Part shown: positions 48,591-59,998 of the stretch, in pieces
Numbering within the stretch: position 1 is the stretch's first letter
Layout of the letters: each line of letters starts with the position of its first letter
Source of the DNA: Microbulbifer sp. YPW16
Lineage (GTDB): Bacteria; Pseudomonadota; Gammaproteobacteria; Pseudomonadales; Cellvibrionaceae
Assembly: GCF_021290385.1 (NCBI RefSeq)
Contig: NZ_CP089928.1
Span: 3,552,001 to 3,616,000, forward strand
DNA: 64,000 nucleotides
Direction of reading: 5' to 3'
Made by a program: the position numbers and the translations under genes
The notes under the pieces: model-generated
What the model saw: only the letters and a program-made list of their open reading frames with translations
Told to the model about the DNA's origin: nothing
The model's database searches: none

Positions 48591-50063
48591 GTGGCCAAGC
48601 CCAAGAAGTTCGACCGCAACCTGATCGTGATTGGCGCCGGTTCTGCCGGGCTGGTGAGTGCCTACATCGCTGCAGCGATCAAGGCCAGTGTAACCCTGGT
48701 GGAGGCCGGTCCCATGGGCGGTGACTGCCTGAATACCGGCTGTGTGCCCAGTAAGGCGCTGATCAAGTGCGCGCGAGTGGCCCATGGTGCCCGGCAGGCA
48801 GCGGACTTCGGGGTAAAACTGGCAGAGCCGGAGATCGATTTTCCAGCGGTCATGCGCCATGTACGTTCGTCCATCGAAAGCATCGAGCCCCACGACAGTG
48901 TGGAGCGCTACACCGGGCTGGGTGTGGATGTGGTGCAGGGCAGGGCGCAGCTGGTGGACCCCTGGACGGTGAAAATCCGCCTCAATAGTGGTGGTGAGCG
49001 AGTACTTACTGCACGTGCGATCGTACTCGCCACTGGTGCCGAACCGCTGGTGCCGCCACTGCCCGGCCTGGACCAGGTGGACTACGTTACCAGCGAGACG
49101 CTGTGGCAGCGGTTTGCCAGCCTGGAGCGGGCCCCGGAAAAGCTCGTGGTGCTGGGGGGCGGGGCCATTGGTTGCGAGCTGGCCCAGTCCTTTGCAAGGC
49201 TCGGGTCCAGTGTCACCCTGGTGGAGATGGCCCCGCGATTGCTGCCGGCGGAAGACGCGGAGGTCTCCGAGGCGGTAGAGGAATCCCTGTCAACAGAGGG
49301 GGTCCGGGTACTGACCGGCTGTGAGGCAACCGGCTTCGCGCCGCTCGAGGGCGGTGGTGGCCGAGTGATGGTCTCAGACCGCAGCGGTGAAACCGGGCTG
49401 GAGTTCGACCAGTTGCTGCTGGCGCTGGGGCGCCGGCCAAGGGTCACCGGCCTGGGGCTGGAGGAGCTGGGCCTGGTGAAGGACGGCCATATGCTTACCG
49501 ATGATTTCCTGCGTACGGAGATCGGCCATATTCTCGCCGCAGGTGACCTGGTGGGCCCCTACCAGTTTACCCATATGGCATCGCACCAGGCCTGGTACGC
49601 GGCGGTGAACGGCCTGTTTGGCGACTTGAAGAAATTCCGTGTGGATTACTCCCTGGTACCGCGGGCGGTCTTTGTCGACCCGGAGGTGGCCAGCGTGGGC
49701 CTCAGTGAACACCAGGCCAGCGCCGATGGTGTCCCCTACACCGTGACCCGCTACGACCTCAACGACCTGGACCGGGCTATCGTCGACGGTTCCGCCCGGG
49801 GCTTTGTCAAAGTCCTCACGGTACCGGGCAAGGACAGGATCCTCGGGGCAACCATCGTGGGTGAAAACGCCGGTGAGCTGATTGCGGAGTTCGTGCTGGC
49901 GATGAAGCACGGCCTGGGCCTCAACAAGCTGCTGGGCACTATCCATATCTATCCCACCATGATGGAGGCCAACCGCTTCGTGGCCGGCAACTGGAAACGC
50001 GCCCACGCGCCACAGACGATACTGGGCTTGCTGGAGCGATTCCACCGCTGGCGGCGTGGCTAG
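48591..50063 (+). CDS. FAD-dependent pyridine nucleotide-disulfide oxidoreductase
   Basis: A mercuric-reductase/dihydrolipoamide-dehydrogenase-like enzyme of 490 residues. GTG 48591 follows GAGG. FAD binding is in NLIVIGAGSAGLVSAY, and the redox disulfide in GGDCLNTGCVPSKALIK. The NAD(P) site is VVLGGGAIGCELAQSF, and GDLVGPYQFTHMA is the second FAD contact. No N-terminal metal-binding (HMA) domain and no C-terminal vicinal Cys pair are present, so mercury reduction is unlikely. It is probably co-transcribed with the TVP38 gene. Substrate unknown. Confidence 0.88.
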   Translation: MAKPKKFDRNLIVIGAGSAGLVSAYIAAAIKASVTLVEAGPMGGDCLNTGCVPSKALIKCARVAHGARQAADFGVKLAEPEIDFPAVMRHVRSSIESIEPHDSVERYTGLGVDVVQGRAQLVDPWTVKIRLNSGGERVLTARAIVLATGAEPLVPPLPGLDQVDYVTSETLWQRFASLERAPEKLVVLGGGAIGCELAQSFARLGSSVTLVEMAPRLLPAEDAEVSEAVEESLSTEGVRVLTGCEATGFAPLEGGGGRVMVSDRSGETGLEFDQLLLALGRRPRVTGLGLEELGLVKDGHMLTDDFLRTEIGHILAAGDLVGPYQFTHMASHQAWYAAVNGLFGDLKKFRVDYSLVPRAVFVDPEVASVGLSEHQASADGVPYTVTRYDLNDLDRAIVDGSARGFVKVLTVPGKDRILGATIVGENAGELIAEFVLAMKHGLGLNKLLGTIHIYPTMMEANRFVAGNWKRAHAPQTILGLLERFHRWRRG

Positions 50064-50072
50064 GAAGAGGGT

Positions 50073-50102
50073 GAGGCTGGGCGGGCATAGCCCGCCGCCT
50101 CG
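50073..50102. other. Large hairpin between convergent genes
   Basis: GAGGC plus GGCGGGC faces GCCCGCC plus GCCTC around ATA. It lies ten bases past the oxidoreductase stop and 27 bases before the mltF stop. No U tract is present, so it may be a REP-like or stability hairpin rather than an intrinsic terminator. Confidence 0.45.
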
Positions 50103-50129
50103 GGTACTGCTTCGGACAGGGGAGGGGAT

Positions 50130-51608
50130 TCAGAAGGCCGGTATGGCACCGCTCTCGAGCGGCCCGTTGTCAGCCAGGGCCTCTTCATTGGCCGCATCAT
50201 TGGCGGCCTCGGCCAGGCGCTGTTCCTCGATACGGCTGTTCCAGGTCAGCAGTGCCTGGTAGTGGCGGATATTCTGTACGTAGGTCACCGGTTCCCAGCC
50301 GCGGGCGTAGCCGTGCCTGGTGCCCTTGTAATACTGGCGCTTGGCCAGCAGCGGCAGGCGCTCGCGGACATCGGTCCACAGGTCCGGGTTGCCGCCCATC
50401 TTCTCGGTCAGCACCCGCGCATCCTCCAGGTGGCCGTAGCCCACATTGTAGGCGGCCAGGGCCATCCAGGTGCGGTCCGGTTCGCGGATACGCTCGGGAA
50501 TCTTGTTGCGAAGCTCGACGATATAGCGGGCGCCACCCTCGATACTCTCGACCGGGTCCATCCGGTCGACGCCCAGCTCCCGCGCGGTGCCGCGGGTCAG
50601 CATCATCAGTCCGCGGACGCCGGTGCGGGACCGAGCCTTGGGATTCCAGTGGGATTCCTGGTAGCTGAGGGCGGCCAGCAGGTGCCAGTCCAGCTCGTAC
50701 TGGTCAGCGACTTTTTCCATGGTCTCGCGCCACTGGGGCAGGCGCTCGCGGGTGCTCTTGGCAAAGGCCTGGGCGCCGCCCACGTTCATCTCGCTGACAT
50801 GGCCGAAGAACTTCTCCCGCAGCTCCGCCACCGTACCGTTGGTGTTGGCGCGTAGCATGAAATTGCGGGCTGCCCGGTAGAGGCTGTCATCCTCGCCGCG
50901 GGGGAATGCCCAGGCCACAGGCTGGAACTGCGTCAGGTTGAAGCCGATATGGGTGTTGGGGTAGAGGCCACGGTGCACGGCATAGGCATTGGAGTCCACC
51001 ACCGCGTAGGGGTATTTGCCCTCATCGACCATTTCCACCAGTTCCATGGCGTCGACATCGGAGATCTCGTCCCACTGCAGGTCGGGGTAGCGGCCGGATA
51101 GCTGGCGCAGTTGCTCGGCGTGGGCGCTGCCGGCGATCACCGCCACCTGCTTGCCCTGCAGGTCGCCCACTGAGCGCGGGCGTTTCTCGCCCAGGCGATA
51201 GATCACCTGCTGGCGGATCTCAAAATAGGAGGGGGTAAAGCGCACCTGGTCCCGGCGCATGGGGGTGACAGTCAGGCCTGCCGCCGCCATGTGGGCGCCC
51301 TCTGCCGGGGAGTCGAGGCGGGTGAAGATCTCATCCAGGTCGTGAACGTCGCGAATCTCCAGGTCCACGCCCAGGTCTTCGGCGAAGGCCCGCAGCAGGC
51401 CATACTCGAACCCGGTATGGGTGCCGGAGGCATCCTCGTAATAAGTAGTGGGACCATTCTGGGACAGGACCACCAGCTTGCCGGCCGCTTTGACCTGCTC
51501 GAGCGTGTCCGGGGCCTTGCTCGCCACGATCAGCGAGGCACAGCAGGCCAGCGCCAGGCCCTTGGCCAGGCGGCGGCTGTATCGCAACATGCGGCTTTTC
51601 ATGATCAT
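50130..51608 (-). CDS. mltF: Membrane-bound lytic murein transglycosylase F
   Basis: Cleaves peptidoglycan glycan strands with 1,6-anhydro product. The 492 residues start at ATG 51608 with GAGGGG eight bases upstream. A signal or anchor (GLALACCASLIVASKAP) is followed by an SBP-bac-3 regulatory domain (about residues 40-265). The SLT domain comes next, with the catalytic Glu in LSYQESHWNPKARSRTGVRGLMML and AAYNVGYGHLEDA. It shares the family's two-domain plan. The lipobox is not clear-cut. Confidence 0.94.
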   Translation of the reverse strand: MIMKSRMLRYSRRLAKGLALACCASLIVASKAPDTLEQVKAAGKLVVLSQNGPTTYYEDASGTHTGFEYGLLRAFAEDLGVDLEIRDVHDLDEIFTRLDSPAEGAHMAAAGLTVTPMRRDQVRFTPSYFEIRQQVIYRLGEKRPRSVGDLQGKQVAVIAGSAHAEQLRQLSGRYPDLQWDEISDVDAMELVEMVDEGKYPYAVVDSNAYAVHRGLYPNTHIGFNLTQFQPVAWAFPRGEDDSLYRAARNFMLRANTNGTVAELREKFFGHVSEMNVGGAQAFAKSTRERLPQWRETMEKVADQYELDWHLLAALSYQESHWNPKARSRTGVRGLMMLTRGTARELGVDRMDPVESIEGGARYIVELRNKIPERIREPDRTWMALAAYNVGYGHLEDARVLTEKMGGNPDLWTDVRERLPLLAKRQYYKGTRHGYARGWEPVTYVQNIRHYQALLTWNSRIEEQRLAEAANDAANEEALADNGPLESGAIPAF

Positions 51609-52062
51609 AAACAGTCCCCTCTAGTCCCTTAGTTCTTATCGCTTTCATCGGTGCGCTTTCGCGCCAGCGGTTGCCGGTGGAGCTCATCCTGAGCATGGCC
51701 GGTCCGGCAAAAGGTCCGCGATTCTAACCCATATGGCGAGAAATTGCTCGCTGGCGGGTTTTTGCTTTGTGATCTGGCTACTTGTACTTACCCAGCAAGT
51801 CTAGTAGGGCCAACTGGGTCCCAGCGGCGCGGAGAACCACATCACGTTGAACCCGCCGCCTTTTTCCTGCCCGGCTGCAGCCGGGTGCTTTGGGCGTCCG
51901 GGAGCTGGCTCTCGCCGGGCGGATAACCATACTTGGACAGTGTTGGAGTCGCCGCGGTTCGGGTACAATTGCGCCCTTCCCAACCCCGGGCGCTCTCCCG
52001 GGGGCGCGGTGCGACACCTGGCGCGCCGATTCTCACATTCAGACAAGAGGCAAACTCCCGCG

Positions 52063-55000
52063 ATGCTAGTTCTGCGTGGTGCTCCCGCACTGTCGAAATT
52101 CCGCCACCAAAAGTTACTCAGCCAGCTGCGTTCCCTGCAGCCCGCGATCGAAGATGTCTACGCCGAGTTCGTGCATTTTGCCGATACCGACAAGCTGGAC
52201 AAAAAGGAAGAGGCGCTGCTGGAGCGCCTGTTGCAGTACGGCCCCACCGAGGAAAAGCACAAGCCCGAAGGCGAGCTGCTGCTGGTGGTGCCGCGCCCCG
52301 GCACTATCTCTCCCTGGTCCTCCAAGGCCACCGATATCGCCCATAACGCCGGCCTCGAGCAGATCCACCGGCTGGAACGTGGTGTTGCCTACTACCTTAC
52401 CGGTATCCAGTTAACCGGCGCTGAACGGGAGGCGCTGGCTGCCCAGTTGCACGACCGTATGGTCGAGAGTGTGCTGTCCGACTTCGACCAGGCCGAGCAG
52501 CTGTTCCAGGTCGAGAAGCCGCGCCGGTTGGGCACCGTGGACCTGCTGGACGGCGGTCGCAATGCCCTGGAGGAGGCCAACGTGAGCCTGGGCCTGGCGC
52601 TGGCGGACGACGAGATCGATTACCTGCTGAAGAGCTTCGAGGAGCTGGAGCGCAATCCCACCGACGTGGAGCTGATGATGTTCGCCCAGGCGAACTCGGA
52701 GCACTGCCGCCACAAGATCTTCAACGCCAGCTGGACCATTGACGGCGAGGACCAGGACCTCTCCCTGTTCGGCATGATCCGCAATACCTACCAGAAGGGG
52801 GGTGACAACGTGCTGTCCGCCTACGCGGACAACGCGGCGGTGGTCACCGGCTCTGAAGCCGGCCGCTTCTACCCGGACCCGGAGTCCCGCGAGTACGGCT
52901 TCAGCCAGGAGCCGATCCATATGCTGATGAAGGTGGAGACCCACAACCACCCGACTGCCATCGCACCCTTCCCGGGCGCCGGTACCGGTGCCGGTGGCGA
53001 GATCCGCGATGAGGGTGCCGTGGGCCGCGGCTCCAAGCCCAAGGTGGGGCTGACCGGCTTTACTGTCTCCAACCTGCAGATCCCCGGTTACCTGCAGCCG
53101 TGGGAAGTGGACTATGGCAAGCCCGAGCGCATCGTTACCGCGCTGGACATCATGATTGAGGGGCCCATTGGTGGCGCTGCGTTCAACAATGAGTTCGGCC
53201 GCCCGAATATCTGCGGTTACTTCCGTACCTTCGAGGATGATTTCGACGGCGAGCGCCGCGGCTACCACAAGCCCATCATGATCGCCGGCGGCTACGGCAA
53301 TATCCGCGAAGAGCACATCGACAAGCCGGAATTCGCTCCCGGCGCCAAACTGGTGGTGCTCGGGGGCCCGGCCATGCTGATCGGCCTGGGCGGCGGTGCA
53401 GCTTCCAGTATGGCCAGTGGCACCAGTTCCGAGGACCTGGACTTTGCCTCGGTGCAGCGCCAGAACCCGGAAATCGAGCGCCGCTGCCAGGAAGTGATCG
53501 ACCAGTGCTGGCAGCTGGGCGACAAAAACCCGATTGCATTTATCCACGACGTGGGTGCCGGCGGTCTGTCCAATGCCTTCCCCGAGCTGGTGAAGGACGG
53601 CGGCACCGGCGGCAGGTTCGAGCTGCGTAACGTCCCCTGTGATGAACCGGGCATGAGCCCGCTGGAGATCTGGTGTAACGAATCCCAGGAGCGCTACGTG
53701 CTGGCGGTGATGCCGGACGACCTGGAGCGTTTTGAGAGTATCTGTGCACGTGAGCGCGCCCCTTACGCGGTGGTGGGCGAAGCCACCGAGGACAAGCACC
53801 TGCTGCTCAACGACAAGAAATTCGAGGCCAGGCCCGTCGACCTGCCCATGTCGGTACTGTTCGGCAAGCCGCCGAAGATGCACCGCAAGGCCGACAAGCG
53901 CACCGTCAGCACCACCCCGTTCGAGACCGATGGTATTGAGCTGGGCGATGCGGTGGACCGCGTGCTGCGCCTGCCTACCGTGGCCAGCAAGAGCTTCCTG
54001 ATCACCATCGGCGACCGCACCGTAACCGGGCAGGTGGCCCGCGACCAGATGGTGGGCCCCTGGCAGGTGCCGGTGGCGGATTGCGCCGTTACCACCGTGG
54101 CCTATGACAGCTATGCCGGCGAGGCCATGGCCATGGGTGAGCGCACGCCGGTGGCCCTGCTGGATGCACCGGCATCCGGCCGCCTGGCCGTGGGTGAGGC
54201 GATCACCAATATCGCCGCCACCCGCATCGAAAAGCTGTCCGATATCAAGCTGTCGGCCAACTGGATGTGCGCCGCCGGCCACCCCGGAGAGGAAGAGAAG
54301 CTCTTCCGTACCGTGGAAGCGGTGGGCATGGAACTGTGCCCGGAGCTGGGTATCACCATCCCGGTGGGCAAGGACTCCATGTCCATGCGCACGGCCTGGA
54401 ACGATGCCGGCCTGGACAAGGCGGTCACCGCACCGCTGTCCCTGGTGATCTCCGCATTCTCGCCGGTAGCGGACGTGCGCAAGACCGTGACCCCGCAGCT
54501 CAAGGTCGGGCGCGACAGCGAGTTGGTATTTGTCGACCTGGGAGCGGGCAAGAACCGCCTGGGTGGCTCCTGCCTGGCGCAGGTTTTCAACCAGCTGGGT
54601 GACAAGCCCGCGGACCTGGATGACGCGCGGCGCCTGAAAGGTTTCTTTGAAGTGGTCCAGCAGGCGCTGGAAGAAGACATGATCCTCGCCTATCACGACC
54701 GTTCTGATGGCGGCCTGTTCGTGACCCTGGCGGAGATGTGCTTCGCGGGCCGCACCGGTGTGGACGTGGATATCTACGAGCTGGGCGAGGACGTGATCGC
54801 GGCACTGTTCAGCGAGGAGCTGGGTGCGGTGCTGCAGGTGCCTGCCAACGATGCGGAAATGCTGGTGCAGCGCTTTGGCGCCGTGGGCGTCCCGGCGCAC
54901 CAGATCGGCTACCTGAACCGCGACGACAAGGTGCGTTTCACCCGCGGTGGCCGTGAGTTTTTCAGCCGCTCCCGCACTGAGCTGCAACAGGCCTGGTCCG

Positions 55001-55926
55001 AAACCAGCTACCGGATCCAGTCCCTGCGCGACAATGCCGAGTGCGCGGAACAGGAATTTGCCGCGATTGGTAAGGACGATCCCGGCCTGTCCGTGAACCT
55101 GACCTATGACATCAACGAGGATATCAGCGCGCCCTATATCAAGAAGGGGGAGCGGCCGCGGGTGGCAATCCTGCGGGAGCAGGGCGTCAACAGCCAGGTG
55201 GAGATGGCGCACTCATTCCATCGCGCCGGCTTCAGCGCCGTGGACGTCCACATGAGCGATATCCTCGCCGGTCGGGTCACCCTGGATGACTTCAAGGGCC
55301 TGGTGGGCTGTGGCGGTTTCTCTTATGGCGACGTGCTGGGTGCCGGTGAGGGCTGGGCCAAGACCATCCTCTTCAACGACCGCGCCCGCGACCAGTTCGA
55401 GGCATTCTTCAATCGCCAGGATACCTTCGGCCTGGGCGTCTGTAACGGCTGCCAGATGTTCTCCGTGATTAAGGAGCTGATCCCGGGCGCCGACCACTGG
55501 CCGCGTTTCGTGCGTAATCTCTCCGAGCAGTACGAGGCGCGCTTTGCGCTGGTGGGCATCGAGGACTCCCCGTCGGTACTGTTCAATGGCATGGCCGGCT
55601 CCTACATGCCTGTTGCCGTTGCCCACGGTGAGGGACGGGTGGAATTCCCGGACCAGGAGGCGCTGGAAGCCTGCGAAAAATCCGGCACCATCGCCATGCG
55701 TTACCTGAACAACCACCGCCAGATCACCGAGACCTACCCGGCCAACCCGAACGGTTCGGCCAACGGTATCACCTCCCTGTGCTCCGAGGATGGCCGCGTC
55801 ACCATCATGATGCCGCACCCGGAGCGTGTCGCCCGCGCCGTCAGCAACAGCTGGCACCCGGATGACTGGGAAGAGGACTCCGGCTGGATGCGACTGTTCC
55901 GCAATGCGCGCGTGTTTGTCGATTAA
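52063..55926 (+). CDS. purL: Phosphoribosylformylglycinamidine synthase
   Basis: Large single-chain PurL of purine synthesis: FGAR plus glutamine plus ATP to FGAM. ATG 52063 ([18 protein letters not shown]) gives 1287 residues, close to the 1295 of E. coli; the longer frame upstream has no support. Segments include [41 protein letters not shown] and the C-terminal glutaminase with [10 protein letters not shown] (nucleophile Cys) and [12 protein letters not shown] 933-residue antisense frame is an artefact. Confidence 0.97.
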   Translation: MLVLRGAPALSKFRHQKLLSQLRSLQPAIEDVYAEFVHFADTDKLDKKEEALLERLLQYGPTEEKHKPEGELLLVVPRPGTISPWSSKATDIAHNAGLEQIHRLERGVAYYLTGIQLTGAEREALAAQLHDRMVESVLSDFDQAEQLFQVEKPRRLGTVDLLDGGRNALEEANVSLGLALADDEIDYLLKSFEELERNPTDVELMMFAQANSEHCRHKIFNASWTIDGEDQDLSLFGMIRNTYQKGGDNVLSAYADNAAVVTGSEAGRFYPDPESREYGFSQEPIHMLMKVETHNHPTAIAPFPGAGTGAGGEIRDEGAVGRGSKPKVGLTGFTVSNLQIPGYLQPWEVDYGKPERIVTALDIMIEGPIGGAAFNNEFGRPNICGYFRTFEDDFDGERRGYHKPIMIAGGYGNIREEHIDKPEFAPGAKLVVLGGPAMLIGLGGGAASSMASGTSSEDLDFASVQRQNPEIERRCQEVIDQCWQLGDKNPIAFIHDVGAGGLSNAFPELVKDGGTGGRFELRNVPCDEPGMSPLEIWCNESQERYVLAVMPDDLERFESICARERAPYAVVGEATEDKHLLLNDKKFEARPVDLPMSVLFGKPPKMHRKADKRTVSTTPFETDGIELGDAVDRVLRLPTVASKSFLITIGDRTVTGQVARDQMVGPWQVPVADCAVTTVAYDSYAGEAMAMGERTPVALLDAPASGRLAVGEAITNIAATRIEKLSDIKLSANWMCAAGHPGEEEKLFRTVEAVGMELCPELGITIPVGKDSMSMRTAWNDAGLDKAVTAPLSLVISAFSPVADVRKTVTPQLKVGRDSELVFVDLGAGKNRLGGSCLAQVFNQLGDKPADLDDARRLKGFFEVVQQALEEDMILAYHDRSDGGLFVTLAEMCFAGRTGVDVDIYELGEDVIAALFSEELGAVLQVPANDAEMLVQRFGAVGVPAHQIGYLNRDDKVRFTRGGREFFSRSRTELQQAWSETSYRIQSLRDNAECAEQEFAAIGKDDPGLSVNLTYDINEDISAPYIKKGERPRVAILREQGVNSQVEMAHSFHRAGFSAVDVHMSDILAGRVTLDDFKGLVGCGGFSYGDVLGAGEGWAKTILFNDRARDQFEAFFNRQDTFGLGVCNGCQMFSVIKELIPGADHWPRFVRNLSEQYEARFALVGIEDSPSVLFNGMAGSYMPVAVAHGEGRVEFPDQEALEACEKSGTIAMRYLNNHRQITETYPANPNGSANGITSLCSEDGRVTIMMPHPERVARAVSNSWHPDDWEEDSGWMRLFRNARVFVD

Positions 55927-55951
55927 AACGATCGCCGCATTGGCAACCCGA

Positions 55952-55977
55952 AAGCCCGCTCAACGAGCGGGCTTTTT
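55952..55977 (+). terminator. Terminator after purL
   Basis: AAGCCCGCT, loop CAAC, AGCGGGCTT followed by a T run, 26 bases beyond the purL stop. Confidence 0.92.
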
Positions 55978-56358
55978 TGTGCCCGGCACATGGTTTGTGG
56001 ATTATTGCGCCGCATGGCCTGGGCCGGAAAGGGTGCAGGTTGTGGGTCGGTTGCCGTCTTCTGGCCAGAAAGTCCCGCGTTGACCGGAAAAATCCATATT
56101 TCCTGCTACACTTAGACTGTCACTCCAAAATAATTTTTTACATATGGTGCAATTTCTGCAATCAGTCGCTGAATTCACCAGCCTGCGCTCACCGCCCCGG
56201 GAGCCTTGTTGCAGGCAGATATTTCCACTTTTTATCGCTAACCACTGCCTGCTGCAGGTGCCAGCGGGGCATTTACGTGTTGGCGCGGGACCACCGGTGT
56301 CCCACCACCTACTAAATCGTTGATTCCGCTTGCGGCAAGAAACTCCGAGGAGGTTGCT
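55978..56358. other. Intergenic region before the TfoX-like gene
   Basis: Nothing recognisable beyond the purL terminator. The short open frames crossing it have no ribosome-binding site or family likeness. The promoter of the TfoX-like gene must lie in it; an AT-rich patch at 56125-56155 is a possible location. Confidence 0.45.
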
Positions 56359-56682
56359 ATGGCTTACAACGAAGAGCTTGCAGAAAAGGTGCGTGAGCTT
56401 TTACAGGAAAACGACGGGCTTACCGAAAAGCAGATGTTTGGTGGCCTGGCATTCATGCTGAACGGCAATATGGCCTGCGGTGTGGTCGGCGAGGAGCTGA
56501 TGGTGCGTGTGGGCCCCGATAATTACCAGGAGGCCCTGGGCGAGCGCTATACCCGTCCGATGGATTACACCGGTCGGCCGCTGAAAGGCATGGTATACGT
56601 GGAGGAAGACGCGATCCTTGCGGACCTGGATGACTGGGTTACCCGCGGTGCCGAGTTCGCCGGCTCCCTGCCTCCGAAATAA
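56359..56682 (+). CDS. TfoX N-terminal domain family protein
   Basis: A protein of 107 residues with only the TfoX-N domain: QMFGGLAFMLNGNMACGVVGEELMVRVG is the family core. ATG 56359 follows GAGGAGG, a very strong Shine-Dalgarno site; the longer frame is not needed. Full TfoX/Sxy competence regulators also carry a C-terminal helical domain, which is missing, so a competence role is not implied. Confidence 0.9.
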   Translation: MAYNEELAEKVRELLQENDGLTEKQMFGGLAFMLNGNMACGVVGEELMVRVGPDNYQEALGERYTRPMDYTGRPLKGMVYVEEDAILADLDDWVTRGAEFAGSLPPK

Positions 56683-56709
56683 ATTAGCCGGCTGGGTGAG
56701 TAGCGAAAT

Positions 56710-57165
56710 TTGGCCTCGTTACTATTTTCGCTGGCACTGATGGCGGGCAATGCATTTATCATTATTGATGCGGAAGTGCTCGACCAGAGCGGCCGGCAAC
56801 CTACCTGGATAGGCCTTTGCACAATGGGCCTCTGCACTCATGTCCCAACTGGCCATACCTTGGTGCCAGTGGAGCCGGGAAGCTACTCGGTGGAGCATTT
56901 CGATTTCCAGCAATCACCAAAACTTTCGACGGGGACGCTGGTCGCGTCTGGCAAATTTATCCAGGTCAGCCCTGAGGAAGGTAAAATTCTGTTTGTTGGC
57001 AGGGTTGAGATTTCCTCAACGTCATCACGCACAACGGCGAGCCTGTCTCCATCCAGTGATCCGCTCGTTCGGGCGTGTCGCGCGAATCCCGCACTGTTTT
57101 CAAAGTACCCGGTTCGTTTCCTGTCTGGCCCGCTCGCGGGCAGGGATGTCCGTATTACCTGCTGA
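56710..57165 (+). CDS. Hypothetical exported protein
   Basis: A 151-residue frame opening at TTG 56710 with an N-terminal hydrophobic run (SLLFSLALMAGNAFIII) that may be a signal peptide or anchor. GGGTGAG stands before it. The mature part contains several cysteines (LCTMGLC, RACR and a final TC) and a beta-rich segment. No family was recognised. It starts 27 bases after the TfoX-like gene. An alternative start is Met11. Confidence 0.5.
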   Translation: MASLLFSLALMAGNAFIIIDAEVLDQSGRQPTWIGLCTMGLCTHVPTGHTLVPVEPGSYSVEHFDFQQSPKLSTGTLVASGKFIQVSPEEGKILFVGRVEISSTSSRTTASLSPSSDPLVRACRANPALFSKYPVRFLSGPLAGRDVRITC

Positions 57166-57261
57166 ATTGGTCGGGGCACATTGCGGAAAGAGGCGGCCCC
57201 ATGCCATTTCGAGGGCAGCCCGGGGAGCCCTGGCAAGCAAGGCTCCGACCGGGCCTGGACG

Positions 57262-59529
57262 TCAGCCGATACTGAGGTGCTTTTTCAGTGGCAACTCACG
57301 GTAGCGCTTACCGGTGGCCGCAAAAACCGCATTGGCAATACTGGGTGCCACCGGTGGCACGCCTGGCTCACCCACGCCGGCCGGAGCCTCCTGCGAATCC
57401 ACCAGCTCCACTTCCAGTGGCGGGCTCTGGTGCATCCGCAGCAGCTGGTAGTCATGGAAATTGCTGTTGCTTACCGCACCGTCTTCCATGCGGATTTCCC
57501 CCAGCAGGGCCAGGCTCATGCCGAAAATCATCGAGCCTTCCATCTGCGATTTCACCCGGTCCGGGTTCACTGCCAGCCCCACATCGGCGACGGCGTGCAT
57601 CTCCATTATCTCCAGCCTGTTGTCCTGCACGCGCACTCTGGTGGCAATGCCCACATAGGAGAGGAAGCTGCGGTGCACGGCGATGCCCCAGCCCTCGCCA
57701 TTACCGCTTTGCTGGTCACCGCGCAGGGTGAGGTCGGCACGGGCCGCCGTACGGCGCAGGACTTCCTTGAGGCGGCCGGTATCGAGCGGGAACTTTTCCA
57801 GCGGCTCGCCGTAATTGCCGTACTTGTAGTCGCCCTGGCTGGGATCGACCAGGCGATCGGGGCCGATCAGTTCCAGCAGGAAGCGGTCTGCCGGTTTCCC
57901 CGCGGCATGGGCGAGTTCGTCGGCAAAGCTGCAGCGCCCGAAGGCGTTCTGGATATTGGCAACCGAGCGCAGCCAGCCGATACGGGCATGGTATTCCGCC
58001 TGCTGGGTTTCCGAGCGGTGGTTATCGACGGCAAAGGGCAGGTCGGCAAACCCCAGGTCCAGTTCGAACCCGGCCGGATGGTCCACGCCTGCGGAAAAGG
58101 TACCGCCAATGGAGGGGAAGGCGGCCCGCTGCAGCCAGCCGGTTACCCGGCCATCACTGTCCAGCCCGGCCCGGTAGTACTCGGCACTGGCCGCGTGGTA
58201 GTAGTCGTGGCGTATATCATCCTCGCGGCTCCAGACCACTTTTACCGGCCGCTTCATTTTCCGTGATAGCAGCGCCGCCTCAATCACGAAATCCGGCTTG
58301 GACTTACGCCCGAAGCCTCCACCCAGCAGGGTCACATTCACCCTTACCTGTTCCGGCTCCAGGCCCAGTGCGTTCCCGACATGCTGCTGCACAGACTGGG
58401 GGTCCTGTACGCAGGCCCAGATTTCACAGCTGCTGTCGGTGGTCATGGCAGTGGCACTGGGTGGCTCCATGGTGGCGTGGGCAAGGTACGGCACGGTGTA
58501 GACGGCTTCGTGGTCCCGGCTTGCCGAGGCCAGTGCCTTTTGTACGTCACCATGATCGGTGATTGTCTTGCCGGGCTCCCGCACCCGTTGTTGCAGTTTT
58601 TCGAGGTAGGCATCGCTGTTGTGCCCCAGGTGGTCGCTGTCACTCCAGTCAATCTGCAGCTTCCTGCGCGCCTTGAGTGCGGTCCAGGTATTGGTGGCCA
58701 GTACCGCCACGCCACTCAGGGGGTGGAACAGTGGTGGCTCGGCGCCGCCGTCGAGGCGCTCGATGGCCACCACTCCCCTGACCTTGCGTGCGGCACTGTC
58801 ATCGAGCTTTTTGATACTGCTGCCGAGGACGGGCGCCCGTTCGATACTGGCGATTAGCATATTGTCGATGCTGACATCCTGGCCAAAGTCCGCGGCGCCG
58901 GTGACCATCGCGGGTGTATCGACGGTATTGACCGGCTTGCCGATGTAACGGAAATCGTCGCTGCCTTTCAGTTGCAGGTCCTTGTCACCCGGGACCGGTT
59001 GTGAGGCGGCGGGCGCCGCCAGTTCGCCGAACCGGAAGCTGCGTCCAGTGGGGGTATGTACAACCCGGTGGCTGGTCGCCTTGCACTCACCGGCGGGAAC
59101 CTGCCACTGCTGTGCCGCGGCATTCTCCAGCATGGTGCGGGCGCTGGCGCCCATCCGGCGCATGGTGTCATAGAAGCGCCGGATACTGCGTGAGCCGTCG
59201 GTATTCTGGCTGCCGTAGCGCTTGTCGCCGAGTCCCTGCACTACCTGCACTTTCTGCCAGTCGGCCTCCAGTTCATCGGCCACCACCTGGGGCAGTCCGG
59301 TGCGAATACCCTGGCCCATCTCAGAGCGGTGGCAGATGATCGATACCGTATCGTCCGGGGCGATGCTGATAAACAGGTTGAGTTCGCTGTTGCCACCGGT
59401 CGGCGACGCCCAGGGACGTTGCCAGCCGGGCAGGGCACTGCCAAGCACCAGGCCCCCGGCGGCGAGGCCGGTAAGCTTGAGGAAACTGCGGCGGCTGACA
59501 TTCCGGATTTGCTTGCTGGAATCAGGCAT
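57262..59529 (-). CDS. Molybdopterin-binding subunit of a xanthine-oxidase-family dehydrogenase
   Basis: Large subunit of a two-subunit molybdenum hydroxylase like isoquinoline 1-oxidoreductase (IorB) or membrane aldehyde dehydrogenases. ATG 59529 has GGAGG eight bases upstream and overlaps the small-subunit stop by eight bases; 755 residues. A Tat signal is present ([19 protein letters not shown]). Molybdenum-site segments include [35 protein letters not shown] and, near the C-terminus, [17 protein letters not shown] with the likely catalytic Glu. The substrate is unknown; aldehydes or N-heterocycles are typical. Confidence 0.9.
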   Translation of the reverse strand: MPDSSKQIRNVSRRSFLKLTGLAAGGLVLGSALPGWQRPWASPTGGNSELNLFISIAPDDTVSIICHRSEMGQGIRTGLPQVVADELEADWQKVQVVQGLGDKRYGSQNTDGSRSIRRFYDTMRRMGASARTMLENAAAQQWQVPAGECKATSHRVVHTPTGRSFRFGELAAPAASQPVPGDKDLQLKGSDDFRYIGKPVNTVDTPAMVTGAADFGQDVSIDNMLIASIERAPVLGSSIKKLDDSAARKVRGVVAIERLDGGAEPPLFHPLSGVAVLATNTWTALKARRKLQIDWSDSDHLGHNSDAYLEKLQQRVREPGKTITDHGDVQKALASASRDHEAVYTVPYLAHATMEPPSATAMTTDSSCEIWACVQDPQSVQQHVGNALGLEPEQVRVNVTLLGGGFGRKSKPDFVIEAALLSRKMKRPVKVVWSREDDIRHDYYHAASAEYYRAGLDSDGRVTGWLQRAAFPSIGGTFSAGVDHPAGFELDLGFADLPFAVDNHRSETQQAEYHARIGWLRSVANIQNAFGRCSFADELAHAAGKPADRFLLELIGPDRLVDPSQGDYKYGNYGEPLEKFPLDTGRLKEVLRRTAARADLTLRGDQQSGNGEGWGIAVHRSFLSYVGIATRVRVQDNRLEIMEMHAVADVGLAVNPDRVKSQMEGSMIFGMSLALLGEIRMEDGAVSNSNFHDYQLLRMHQSPPLEVELVDSQEAPAGVGEPGVPPVAPSIANAVFAATGKRYRELPLKKHLSIG

Positions 59530-59998
59530 CCTCGTTTCCTCCGGCTGCATTGACGAACTGGCCGGCGGACTTGATAGCCGCCTTGATCCGGGGGTAGGTG
59601 CCGCACCGGCACAGGTTACCGGTCATGGCGCGGTCAATTTCGCTGTCGGTGGGGTTCGGATTGTCCTGCAGTAAAGCTGCGGCGGACATCAACTGGCCAC
59701 TCTGGCAGTAACCGCATTGGGGCACATTGTGTTTGATCCAGGCCTGTTGCAACGGGTGGTCGCTGTTCTTCGACAGACCCTCGATGGTGGTCACTGCCTT
59801 GCCCCGTGCGGCGCTTGCCGGCGTCAGGCAGGCGCGCACCGGCCGCCCGTCCAGGTGTATTGTGCAGGCGCCGCAGAGGCCGCGACCGCAGCCGAACTTG
59901 GTGCCGGTCATTTGCAGTTCGTCCCGCAATAGCCACAGCAGTGGCATATCCTCGTCCACGTCTGTTTCGTGCGTTGCGCCGTTAATGATCAGCTGCAT
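59522..59998 (-). CDS. [2Fe-2S] small subunit of the molybdenum hydroxylase
   Basis: Electron-transfer subunit of 158 residues. The N-terminal plant-type ferredoxin cluster shows [15 protein letters not shown] and a further Cys in VRACLTP. The second cluster shows CGYCQSGQ and CRCGTYPRI. It has no flavin domain, so electrons leave to an external acceptor such as a cytochrome. ATG 59998 shares a base with the upstream mocA stop, so translation is coupled. Confidence 0.94.
   Translation of the reverse strand: MQLIINGATHETDVDEDMPLLWLLRDELQMTGTKFGCGRGLCGACTIHLDGRPVRACLTPASAARGKAVTTIEGLSKNSDHPLQQAWIKHNVPQCGYCQSGQLMSAAALLQDNPNPTDSEIDRAMTGNLCRCGTYPRIKAAIKSAGQFVNAAGGNEDA

Noticed and set aside
51847-52062. 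N-terminal extension of purL
   Set aside because: PurL proteins begin at the [15 protein letters not shown] start; the extra 72 codons cover a probable promoter and leader.
52411-55212. A 933-residue open frame antisense to purL
   Set aside because: It lies wholly inside purL on the other strand with the composition of an antisense reading.
56359-56682. Competence regulator TfoX/Sxy
   Set aside because: Only the N-terminal domain is present, so regulatory function cannot be claimed.
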